Below, piece by piece: positions 57,008-64,000 of a stretch of 64,000 nucleotides of DNA. Position 1 is the stretch's first letter, and every line of letters starts with the position of its first letter. A model generated the notes under the pieces. That model had not been told where the DNA came from. It did no database searches and worked only from the letters and a program-made list of their open reading frames with translations. The position numbers were made by a program, and so were the translations under genes. The stretch is from Gardnerella vaginalis (GTDB lineage: Bacteria; Actinomycetota; Actinomycetes; Actinomycetales; Bifidobacteriaceae), in assembly GCF_040427915.1 (NCBI RefSeq), contig NZ_JBETXJ010000002.1, positions 558,001 through 622,000 of the forward strand. The letters are read 5' to 3'.

Positions 57008-58483
57008 ATGAGTGATATTGACCACACTAACAATGGTCACACTAACAAAATGGAGCGCAGCCTTACAAAAAGGCATGTGCAATTCATTGCTATAGGTGGA
57101 ACAATCGGCACGGGACTATTCTTAGGCTCGGGCAAATCCATTAGTCTTACGGGTCCAAGCATTGTGTTCGTGTACATAATCGTTGGATTAATCATGTTTT
57201 TGCTTATGCGTGGCATTGGCGAACTTATGTACAAGGATCCAAACCAGCATACGTTTATTAGTTTTATTACTAAATACTTGGGCAAAGGCTGGGGCAATTT
57301 TGCAGGATGGTCGTATTGGATAGTGCTTGTGCTTATTGGCATGAGTGAGATTACGGCTGTAAGTACGTATTGTGTTACGTTTTTCCAGACTTTTGGCATA
57401 GACGTAAGTAGTTGGAAATGGCTTATAGAAGTAGTGTTTTTAGCTGCTTTAGTGTGTATAAATTTGGTTGCCGTAAAGCTGTTTGGTGAAACCGAATTTT
57501 GGTTCTCAATGATTAAAATCACGTTGATTGTGGCGCTTATTGCTACAGCAATTGTGATGGTTGTAGTAGGATATCATTATCCAGCAACAGCGCTTCATGG
57601 TGGTGTTGTAAGTCCTGCTGGTCACGCAGGTTTTGACAATATATTCAATAATTTCTCGCTTATGCCAAATGGTTGGTTGGCTTTCTTAATGAGTTTCCAG
57701 ATGGTGTTCTACGCATACCAGCTTATTGAGTTTGTAGGCGTTACTGTTTCGGAAACTAAAAATCCTCGCCAAGTTTTGCCAAAGGCTGTGAACGAGATAA
57801 TTATGCGAATCCTGATTTTCTATGTTGGTGCGCTGATTGCGATTATGCTAATTGTTCCTTGGCAGCAGTTTAAGGCAACTAATGCGCAGGGAGTTTATAT
57901 GTCTCCGTTCATAATGGTTTTCCAGTATGCGGGGTTGCATTGGGCTTCTGCACTTGTGTTCTTTGTGGTGATTACTGCAGCATCTTCTGCGCTTAATTCA
58001 CTGCTTTATTCTGCAGGACGCCACATGTATCAGATTGCGCTGGAATCTAATTCGCCTGTTCTTTCGCATTTGCGCAAGGTTTCGCGCGCTAAAGTTCCTG
58101 CACGAGCAATCGTTTTTTCTGCTGCACTAATTCTGTTCTCGCCGATTATTAACTCGATTCCTGGAGTTCACGGAGCGTTTATAGTATTTGCTTCGGCATC
58201 TTCGGCAGTGATAATCATGATTTACATTTTGATTATGGTCACGCACAGAAAATACCGTGCTTCTGCTGATTTTATGCCAGATGGTTTTGTTATGCCGCAT
58301 TATAAGCTGCTTAATTCTCTTACTATTGCATTCTTTGCGTTTGTTTATGTAACGCTGTTTATCAGCGAGGATACTCGTGGATCTGCTATTGGCGGTCTTA
58401 TTTGGCTTGTTCTTTTTGGAGGCTATTGCGCTCTGCATCAGCATTGGCAGAATCGCGATTTAGCGGCTGCTCTGGGTAGATAG
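57008..58483 (+). CDS. Amino acid permease, APC superfamily
   Basis: 491 residues with about 12 membrane helices. Start MERSLTKRHVQFIAIGGTIGTGLFLGSG matches the AAT subfamily (CycA, GabP, LysP types), with the unwound-helix GGTIGTG motif and the later VSETKNPRQVLPKAVNE segment. It takes up a small or cationic amino acid by proton symport; the exact substrate (D-alanine/glycine, GABA or aromatic) cannot be told. ATG 57008 follows a GGAG. Confidence 0.93.
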   Translation: MSDIDHTNNGHTNKMERSLTKRHVQFIAIGGTIGTGLFLGSGKSISLTGPSIVFVYIIVGLIMFLLMRGIGELMYKDPNQHTFISFITKYLGKGWGNFAGWSYWIVLVLIGMSEITAVSTYCVTFFQTFGIDVSSWKWLIEVVFLAALVCINLVAVKLFGETEFWFSMIKITLIVALIATAIVMVVVGYHYPATALHGGVVSPAGHAGFDNIFNNFSLMPNGWLAFLMSFQMVFYAYQLIEFVGVTVSETKNPRQVLPKAVNEIIMRILIFYVGALIAIMLIVPWQQFKATNAQGVYMSPFIMVFQYAGLHWASALVFFVVITAASSALNSLLYSAGRHMYQIALESNSPVLSHLRKVSRAKVPARAIVFSAALILFSPIINSIPGVHGAFIVFASASSAVIIMIYILIMVTHRKYRASADFMPDGFVMPHYKLLNSLTIAFFAFVYVTLFISEDTRGSAIGGLIWLVLFGGYCALHQHWQNRDLAAALGR

Positions 58484-58510
58484 TTACGCGATTTATGTTA
58501 CGCTTTTTGT

Positions 58511-59299
58511 GTGCGAATTATTGTTGCGGACTGTAGTGCAGAATATACGGGTAGGCTTAATGCAAGCCTTCCATCAGCTAAGCGCGTGTTGCTTATTAAG
58601 GCTGATGGTAGTGTACTGATTTTTTCAGAGTTAGGGTCATATAAACCTCTTAATTGGATGGTTGCTCCTTGTACTATGCGTGTTATTGATGGAAATGTTT
58701 CTAAAGATAACGATTGTTCTGATGGGTGCGACGATTCGAGTTCTGCTTCTTCAGATGGTTCTGTTGGCGCTTGTAGCTCGGATGCTTTCGACTTTTCGCG
58801 CGTTTTTAGCGACGGAACTGTTTTAAAAATTGCTGCAAAAAAGGGTAATGATCTGCTTCGCATTGTTCTGCAACACGTCTATAGCGATTCTTCGTACGAT
58901 TTAGGCACAGACCCAGGTCTTGTTAAAGATGGCGTAGAAGATCATTTGCAGCGCTACTTGGCTGAGCAAATTGAGCGTATTGGCGATGGCGCCACATTGG
59001 TTCGCAGAGAATATCCTACTGCTATTGGTCCAGTGGATATTATGGCGCAGGATTCAAACGGTGTTCACGTTGCTATTGAGATTAAGCGACACGGTGGTAT
59101 TGATGGTGTTGAGCAGCTTACGCGTTATTGCGAGTTGTTGAATCGAGACCCGTTGCTTAAACCAGTTCGAGGTATTTTTGCTGCGCAGACTATTAGCCCG
59201 CAAGCGCGAGTTTTGGCTGAGGATCGTGGCTTTACTTGCTTAATTCTCGATTACGATGAAATGCGCGGTGTTGAGTCTAACGATCTTCGCCTGTTTTAG
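58511..59299 (+). CDS. nucS: Mismatch-specific endonuclease NucS/EndoMS
   Basis: 262 residues. N-terminal DNA-binding domain from MRIIVADCSAEYTGRLNASL, and C-terminal RecB-like nuclease with RREYPTAIGPVDIMAQDSNGVHVAIEIKRHGGIDGVEQLTRY: Asp-x-Glu-x-Lys of the active site. NucS performs actinobacterial non-canonical mismatch repair. A low-complexity Asp/Ser-rich, Cys-containing insert (GNVSKDNDCSDGCDDSSSAS) sits in the N-terminal domain. Start is GTG 58511, with no strong ribosome site. Confidence 0.93.
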   Translation: MRIIVADCSAEYTGRLNASLPSAKRVLLIKADGSVLIFSELGSYKPLNWMVAPCTMRVIDGNVSKDNDCSDGCDDSSSASSDGSVGACSSDAFDFSRVFSDGTVLKIAAKKGNDLLRIVLQHVYSDSSYDLGTDPGLVKDGVEDHLQRYLAEQIERIGDGATLVRREYPTAIGPVDIMAQDSNGVHVAIEIKRHGGIDGVEQLTRYCELLNRDPLLKPVRGIFAAQTISPQARVLAEDRGFTCLILDYDEMRGVESNDLRLF

Positions 59300-59335
59300 C
59301 TTAACGATTTTCTGTTTTATTTGTGATTTATTACG

Positions 59336-59365
59336 AAATTTACGTAAATTTACTAAATTTACGTA
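59336..59365. promoter_or_regulatory. Palindrome pair with TTTACGTAAA core after nucS
   Basis: AAATTTACGTAAATTT (59336-59351) is a perfect 16-bp palindrome, followed by a second AAATTTACGTA copy (from 59355). It lies between convergent nucS and the FKBP gene, before the FKBP terminator. Confidence 0.5.
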
Positions 59366-59370
59366 TAAAA

Positions 59371-59401
59371 ATGCCGCGCAAGATTTATTCAAGCGCGGCA
59401 T
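59371..59401 (-). terminator. Terminator after the FKBP lipoprotein gene
   Basis: ATGCCGCGC (59371-59379) pairs with GCGCGGCAT (59393-59401), 13-base loop; on the minus strand it is followed by TTTTTATACG. It ends the FKBP gene, with weaker T content on the nucS side. Confidence 0.85.
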
Positions 59402-59438
59402 AATTTGATTAGTAATTGATCACTAATAAATTAAGAGA

Positions 59439-60434
59439 TCAGGAAGCATAGAGAATATCTACAACAAAGTAAAGCGTTGAATTTGCAGGAATTGTCACAT
59501 TTCCTTGCGCATCCTTCTTATCTTCTTTGCCATAACCATCTTCTGGAGGAATTACCAAAAGAACTTGGGATCCAACTTTCTTTCCAGTTAAGCCCTTAGT
59601 CCATCCTGGAATCACTTGCCCATCAAGCGAGAAGTCTGCAGGCGCGCCGCGCTTCCATGACGAATCAAATTGATGCAATTTGCCGTCTTTATCGGTAGTC
59701 CACCCAGTGTAATGAGCTGTGACAGTGCTTTCTTTGGTTACCTCTTTGCCAGTTCCTTCAATCAAAGTCTGAGAAACCAACTTTCCGTCTGGCACATAGT
59801 TATTCTTATCTAACGATGGTTCTCCAGATTTACTAAGAGTTACCTTAGGCAGATTTTCAGGAATATCCTTAACTTTGTTGCCTGTTGCGCGTTCAAGAGA
59901 TTTCATTGAAGAAACAAGAGTTAGCACCATTACGTACGCGTCTTGCTTAGTTTGTGGATTTGCAGGCACGCCAAATGCAATCGTGGAATTAATTTTTCTT
60001 CCTTTAAGCAGCATGTAGTAAGGCTTGCTCGTAACACCTTTTTTAATAGTGATTGAGCAGTCTGGTTTGCCTTGCTTCCAAGTATTCATAAGTTCTTTGC
60101 CATTTTTAGCATTGTACACAATGCCATTAGCGCATACGCGGCTATTTTCTGAGATTTTAGCGCCATTTCCATATTGCAAAATGGCGTAAGAATTTGGTTT
60201 TACATCTATAGGGGTAGTTATATCAACCTTTGGCTGCTTGCCTAAAGTTCCACTAGCCTTAACGCCGCTTAAAACTTGCATTCCAGCGGCATTTGCGGCT
60301 GGGTCTGCCATTCCGTTGTCATTTGTGCTATTCCCGCTGCAAGATGACATTGTAAAACACAAGGCTGCAGCGCCAATTGTGCTAATTGCGCGTATTGCAA
60401 AAGATTTGATTGTGTATAATCTGGTTTTTCTCAT
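59439..60434 (-). CDS. FKBP-type peptidyl-prolyl isomerase, lipoprotein
   Basis: 331 residues. A basic N terminus and hydrophobic segment end in the lipobox FTMSSC, so the mature protein is lipid-anchored on the outside of the membrane. The C-terminal FKBP domain (about 225-331) has VTAHYTGWTTDKDGKLHQFDSSW, VIPGWTKGLTGKKVGSQVLLVIPPEDGYG and ends YFVVDILYAS. The middle domain (90-220) is a less conserved FKBP-like part, seen in actinobacterial two-domain FKBPs. It assists folding of secreted proteins. Downstream terminator at 59371. Confidence 0.92.
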   Translation of the reverse strand: MRKTRLYTIKSFAIRAISTIGAAALCFTMSSCSGNSTNDNGMADPAANAAGMQVLSGVKASGTLGKQPKVDITTPIDVKPNSYAILQYGNGAKISENSRVCANGIVYNAKNGKELMNTWKQGKPDCSITIKKGVTSKPYYMLLKGRKINSTIAFGVPANPQTKQDAYVMVLTLVSSMKSLERATGNKVKDIPENLPKVTLSKSGEPSLDKNNYVPDGKLVSQTLIEGTGKEVTKESTVTAHYTGWTTDKDGKLHQFDSSWKRGAPADFSLDGQVIPGWTKGLTGKKVGSQVLLVIPPEDGYGKEDKKDAQGNVTIPANSTLYFVVDILYAS

Positions 60435-60683
60435 AGGTTTAAGACTATCGCTTGAGTCTGATTTTAATCGTTTAGCAGCAAAATATATTGAAATATTACG
60501 AAGAATTGTAAAAGATTAATAAATGTAACAATCGATTGATTATAAAAGATTATGAAAGATTGTAGAATAGATAGGAGCAAATACGATATGACGATTATTA
60601 AGGCGAATATCAAAAAGAATTCATGCTCTGGTTACAAGCATAATGCATGATTTATTGCTGATTAGGATGCAGAAAGAGGTTTG

Positions 60684-62501
60684 ATGCAACGACCTACAAA
60701 ACGAGCTAAGTTTATGCGAGGAATCGTGGCACCTATTTTTGGGTTGCTTGCTGTGCTTAGTATTGTTCTTGGTGTTCTTAATGCCACAGTTTGGAAGCCG
60801 AACTCTATTGTTTCGGCTCATGCAAACGTGTATGGTTCAAGATACATTGTTACGGATCCGGGTGTTTTAAATCTTGTGGATTACCGCGTAAAAATTAGTG
60901 TTGCGGCCCTTAATACTCGTAAGCCGATTTGTGTAGCAGTTGGCTTGGCTAAAGATGTTCGTGGGTGGACTCGTGGCTACTCTGTACAGAGAATAATTGG
61001 TTTGCAAGATTGGGAGAATCTTTCTACTGTTCCTATGAAGGCAGATGATTCTGCAAAGTCAGATTTGAATAACAAAAATTCTGTAGATTCCGCGAATAAC
61101 TCTGATTCTAAGGCTTCTAAAGATGTCGATTTTAAAGATTCGGATTTGTGGACTAATGCGACTTGCCAAATGGGTTTGGCTAAATTGTTTGTTAATGCGG
61201 AAGATTTTGAACAGTCTGAGAACATTGTTCCTGGAGATTTTAGCAGTGGCAATGCTGTAAATCAAGCAAATCAAGAAAATCAAGCAAATCAAGAAAATGA
61301 TCAGTCGAATCATCAAAAAGTTTCATCCGCATTGCGTGCCAGGATTTCTCGACGCGTTCTGATTATTGACTTGGGTAAAAATTCTCCTGAAGCATTCGTA
61401 GAGCTTCGTTGGCGTAGACACAATCTTCCGGATTTTGCAACTCCTTTGTATTTTGTTGGAGCACTGTTTGTTCTGCTTTGTGCCCTTTCTGCTTCTGTGT
61501 TCGCTATGGCTCCACATCGCAGGCGCAATAAGCGTTTGGTGGCTAGTAGAAGTGGTCTTATTACTGTAGAAAATGTTTCCAGAGACGACGAAGTTAAATT
61601 CTCAGATGCTTTTGCTGGCACAATGGCTGGTATTTTTGGCAGTTTTGCTAAAGATAAAAAGTCAAGGCGTAAGGGTTCTTCTGCTTCTCATGCTCGTCAT
61701 GGTGCTCATTCAAAAACTCGTGTTGCAAAGTCGCAAGCAACCGTGGATTTGTCTGTAAACGTAAAGTCTGGTCTAAACTCTTCTCCAACTCCATCCTTGG
61801 ATGAAACCGCTGTGATTTCTAAAGAAGATTTGCAGTCTTATTTTGCTCGTTTTGCTAGTGAATCAGTTTCGGATGTTTCCAAGAATAATAGCGATTCGTC
61901 TACTGTTTTAGAAGTTTCTGACGTTTCTTCTGATAAATCTTCCTCTGATTCTTTTAAAGATGACGATGATGCTATCCGTGATTCCAAAGATTCTTTGAAT
62001 GATGATTCTAATAAAAAGCAATCTTCAAAGGAACATTCTGGAAATAGTAGCAATAATAATTCTAGAAAGTCGAGTCACAGCAATCGCAGCAATCGCAATA
62101 GTAGATATGGTAGAAGAAATCGTGATTTGCATGACAATCAAGATGATCGTTCTAGCAGCAGAGATGTAGAGAATCGCAAATATAGAGATAATCGTAGTAA
62201 ATCCGCGGTTGCTGGCGACTCAAGCAATGAAAAGTCAAATAATCGCAGCAAGTCGCGAGATCAAGGAAATCATCGTGATTCAAATAATCATCGCGACCAG
62301 CGCAAGAATGGTCAGAATGGTCAGAATAATCAGCGCGGGCAAAAATATGGCAAAAATCGTCGATCTAGCGAATTAGATAATCGTAATAGAAATAGCGGCG
62401 AAAATAATGCAAATAACAGAAACGCTAGTGGTAACACGAATTCAAACTATAACCAGAATCGTAGGCGTAAAAATAATGCGCGTGGAAATGAGCAAAAGTG
62501 A
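60684..62501 (+). CDS. Membrane protein with long low-complexity tail, unknown function
   Basis: 605 residues. Hydrophobic helix near 14-36 (VAPIFGLLAVLSIVLGVLNATVW), an extracytoplasmic domain to about 245 with Cys in RKPICVAVG and TNATCQMG, a second helix near 253-275 (FVGALFVLLCALSASVFAM), then a cytoplasmic tail of about 330 residues rich in Ser, Asn, Asp, Arg and Lys, ending in RNANGRGNE-type repeats. An Asn/Gln-rich NQANQENQ run lies at about 193-208. ATG 60684 follows AAGAGG. No family recognised. The downstream lipoprotein and thioredoxin-like genes follow closely, suggesting an envelope operon. Confidence 0.7.
   Translation: MQRPTKRAKFMRGIVAPIFGLLAVLSIVLGVLNATVWKPNSIVSAHANVYGSRYIVTDPGVLNLVDYRVKISVAALNTRKPICVAVGLAKDVRGWTRGYSVQRIIGLQDWENLSTVPMKADDSAKSDLNNKNSVDSANNSDSKASKDVDFKDSDLWTNATCQMGLAKLFVNAEDFEQSENIVPGDFSSGNAVNQANQENQANQENDQSNHQKVSSALRARISRRVLIIDLGKNSPEAFVELRWRRHNLPDFATPLYFVGALFVLLCALSASVFAMAPHRRRNKRLVASRSGLITVENVSRDDEVKFSDAFAGTMAGIFGSFAKDKKSRRKGSSASHARHGAHSKTRVAKSQATVDLSVNVKSGLNSSPTPSLDETAVISKEDLQSYFARFASESVSDVSKNNSDSSTVLEVSDVSSDKSSSDSFKDDDDAIRDSKDSLNDDSNKKQSSKEHSGNSSNNNSRKSSHSNRSNRNSRYGRRNRDLHDNQDDRSSSRDVENRKYRDNRSKSAVAGDSSNEKSNNRSKSRDQGNHRDSNNHRDQRKNGQNGQNNQRGQKYGKNRRSSELDNRNRNSGENNANNRNASGNTNSNYNQNRRRKNNARGNEQK
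61730..61743 (+). repeat. Dispersed motif GTCGC[AC]AGCAACCG, copy 4
   Basis: GTCGCAAGCAACCG followed by T, within the low-complexity tail of the 605-residue membrane protein (encoding KSQATV). Its inverted partner lies 476 bases downstream. Confidence 0.8.
62206..62219 (-). repeat. Dispersed motif GTCGC[AC]AGCAACCG, copy 5 (inverted)
   Basis: On the minus strand GTCGCCAGCAACCG followed by C; on the plus strand the complement CGGTTGCTGGCGAC, also in the tail of the 605-residue gene. Confidence 0.8.
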
Positions 62502-62516
62502 GTGTGGAAAGTAAGT

Positions 62517-63542
62517 ATGACTATGTTTTATGCGCATAAAATCAAAGATTACGTAAGATTTGCATTCGCTACAATAATGTCGTTAATTATGTGTTTTGCT
62601 CTTAGTGCTTGCGATGGTCAAGTTCCTAAAGCCGCTGAGGGGCATAGCACAAAGGAACTTCCAAACGTAACGTCTATTAGAGAAAAAGATATACGTTTAA
62701 GAGTTTTGAGGTCATTAGAGCGCGCAAATGAAGAGAAGAATTCTAGTAATCTTGATGAATATATGAGTGGTCCTGCAATGCTTGTGCGAACTAGTGAACT
62801 TGCGATTGCGGCTAAAACAGGAAAATTGGACCCAAAAACAACAATTCCTCGTGAAGTTGCTCAGACTATTGTGCCTACGAATGCAAATTGGCCTCGTGAT
62901 TTGATGACGATTACTACTACAACAAAAGACCAACAGTCTAAGCGATTGTTGGTGATTCGTCAGGATAGGGCACGTTCAAACTATAAATTGTGGGCAGTTG
63001 CAAGGCTATTTCCTGGTGTACGTCTGCCAAAATTCCCTGTTTCTTCAATTGGCGCTTCAATGGGTAAAGCAAATGATTCTGGTCTTGTTATGACTCCTCA
63101 TGCAGCAGCAGCGGCTTATGCTGATGTTCTGCAGCAAGGAGAATCCAGTAAATTTGCAAAGAGTTTTGCTAGTGATTATTTGCGCGCAAAATTAGCAGAA
63201 TTGTCTAAGACTGTTCAAGCAGGAATGGAGCGAAACAAAGGTTCTCAGGAACAGGTTTTTGCTTCAGTTCCAAATCAGATTAGCGTTATGCGCGCAAGCG
63301 ATGGTAGTGATTTAGTAGTTGCGCGTATTGACTCCGTGTGGACTAGGAGAGCTGGAGAAGGTCGAGAATCAAGACCGGCGTCTGACGAGGAGAAAGCTTT
63401 GTTTGGAAATGCTAAAGCTACTTCTACAATGCGTGTGACTTACGTAAATGTTGTAGCAATGGTTGTTCCACCAGCTGGCTCTAATGCGCAGATTGTGCCT
63501 GTGGGAGCGGAGCGTCAGCCTATAAAGGTAGAAGCCCTGTAA
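62517..63542 (+). CDS. Lipoprotein of unknown function
   Basis: 341 residues. After a basic start the signal FAFATIMSLIMCFALSAC ends in the lipobox ALSAC, so it is membrane-anchored by Cys. The remainder is soluble: a helix-rich first half (EKDIRLRVLRSLERANEEKN) and a second half with beta character (KRLLVIRQDRARSNYKLWAVARLFPG, then TPHAAAAAYADVLQ). ATG 62517 has GGAAAG 5 bases upstream. It starts 15 bases after the upstream stop and is followed by the thioredoxin-fold gene, in one operon. No family recognised. Confidence 0.75.
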   Translation: MTMFYAHKIKDYVRFAFATIMSLIMCFALSACDGQVPKAAEGHSTKELPNVTSIREKDIRLRVLRSLERANEEKNSSNLDEYMSGPAMLVRTSELAIAAKTGKLDPKTTIPREVAQTIVPTNANWPRDLMTITTTTKDQQSKRLLVIRQDRARSNYKLWAVARLFPGVRLPKFPVSSIGASMGKANDSGLVMTPHAAAAAYADVLQQGESSKFAKSFASDYLRAKLAELSKTVQAGMERNKGSQEQVFASVPNQISVMRASDGSDLVVARIDSVWTRRAGEGRESRPASDEEKALFGNAKATSTMRVTYVNVVAMVVPPAGSNAQIVPVGAERQPIKVEAL

Positions 63543-63579
63543 GCAGTTGTATAAGCAATATAAGCGAAAGAGGAAATTA

Positions 63580-64000
63580 TGGTTGATTCACAATCAATGG
63601 GTATGAACCCAGGCGGATTCTCTCTGGCTGGAGCAGTGGACTTGGAAGGTGTAAAGCGCAAAGCAGAAGCTCTTGCAAAACGAGAAGCGGCTGCAAAGTC
63701 AGGAAAACCTCAGTCTAAGATGCCTCCTGCTGGGGGGTATGTGATTGATGTTAATGAACAAACTTTTCAGGCAATGGTTCAGACTTCTGTAAGTTTTCCA
63801 ATTATTTTGCTTGTATGGCAAAAAAGCGATGAAACTTCTTATGATTTAGCACAAAAACTTGCGGATTCTATTACTGCGTTAGATGGCAGAATGCAGCTTG
63901 CTCGTATTGATGCGGATGAAAGTCCATCAATTGCTCAAGCTTTACGCGCACAGCAGCTTCCAGCTGTATATGGATTGGTTGGAGGCAGACCAATGCCTAT
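63580..64000 (+). CDS. Thioredoxin-fold protein, YbbN/CnoX-like (3' truncated by window)
   Basis: At least 140 residues, running off the right edge. A helical Ala/Lys-rich N terminus (VKRKAEALAKREAAAKSG) precedes a thioredoxin fold: YVIDVNEQTFQAMVQTS, VSFPIILLVWQKSDETS, LARIDADESPSIAQALRAQQLPAVYGLVGGRPMP. The active-site CxxC of thioredoxins is replaced by QKSD, so it is unlikely to act as a disulfide reductase. Co-chaperones of this type (YbbN/CnoX) have a C-terminal TPR domain, which would lie beyond the window. ATG 63580 follows GAGGAAA. The gene is 37 bases after the lipoprotein. Confidence 0.8.

Overview
The window looks like a chromosomal segment of Gardnerella (Bifidobacteriaceae, Actinomycetota). 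The main evidence is a complete vaginolysin-type cholesterol-dependent cytolysin gene (24741-26291, minus). Typical actinobacterial or bifidobacterial genes agree with this: MutT1 next to Ppk, the mismatch endonuclease NucS, a DUF2469 protein, an Ssd/TadA/TadB/TadC/Flp/TadE cluster in front of dnaX-recR, an aspartokinase split into catalytic and ACT genes, a large Arg/Asp-rich insert in Rho, and a HAIR operator at clpB. Base composition is moderately AT-rich. I see no tRNA, rRNA, insertion sequence, prophage or CRISPR array.

Layout. 0-10 kb: end of dnaB, the lipid II amidation pair murT-gatD, then minus-strand upp, a hypothetical gene, mutT1 and ppk, then a glycerol-type aquaporin behind a structured leader, and gluQ. 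10-16 kb: a small toxin-antitoxin-like pair with a leaderless promoter, yggS, an FAH-family hydrolase (minus) and clpB under a perfect HAIR site. 16-19.3 kb: an AT-rich ABC transporter island headed by a T10 tract, a perfect inverted repeat and a short, apparently frameshifted signal-peptide-like ORF. 19.3-26.3 kb: rmuC, a phosphoribosyltransferase-like protein with a cysteine-rich repeat tail, a TrmH-type methyltransferase, an ABC-2 exporter pair and vaginolysin. 26.8-36 kb: gatCAB (tRNA transamidation), a GNAT acetyltransferase, DUF2469, an FAD oxidoreductase and rho. 36-42 kb: an Lrp/AsnC regulator, chorismate mutase, fba, purA, two fluC-type fluoride channel genes and a CLC transporter. 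42-50 kb: the Tad pilus-like cluster, dnaX and recR. 50-64 kb: lysC catalytic subunit, ACT subunit and asd, DUF5701, a MacB-type ABC pair, an amino acid permease, nucS, an FKBP lipoprotein (minus), and a three-gene group with a low-complexity membrane protein, a lipoprotein and a thioredoxin-fold protein that runs off the right end.

Most genes are housekeeping and arranged in short operons with ATGA overlaps. The accessory content most relevant to host interaction is vaginolysin, the Tad-type cluster and three separate ABC export systems.

The signals least explained by gene content are these: (1) a non-palindromic 15-bp motif, GTCGC[AC]AGCAACCG[TC], found five times in intergenic or weakly constrained coding positions; (2) two structured RNA candidates, near upp and upstream of the aquaporin; (3) the frameshifted peptide plus switch-like promoter before the 16-19 kb transporter; (4) the cysteine-repeat phosphoribosyltransferase. 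All functional statements come from reading the sequence without database searches.
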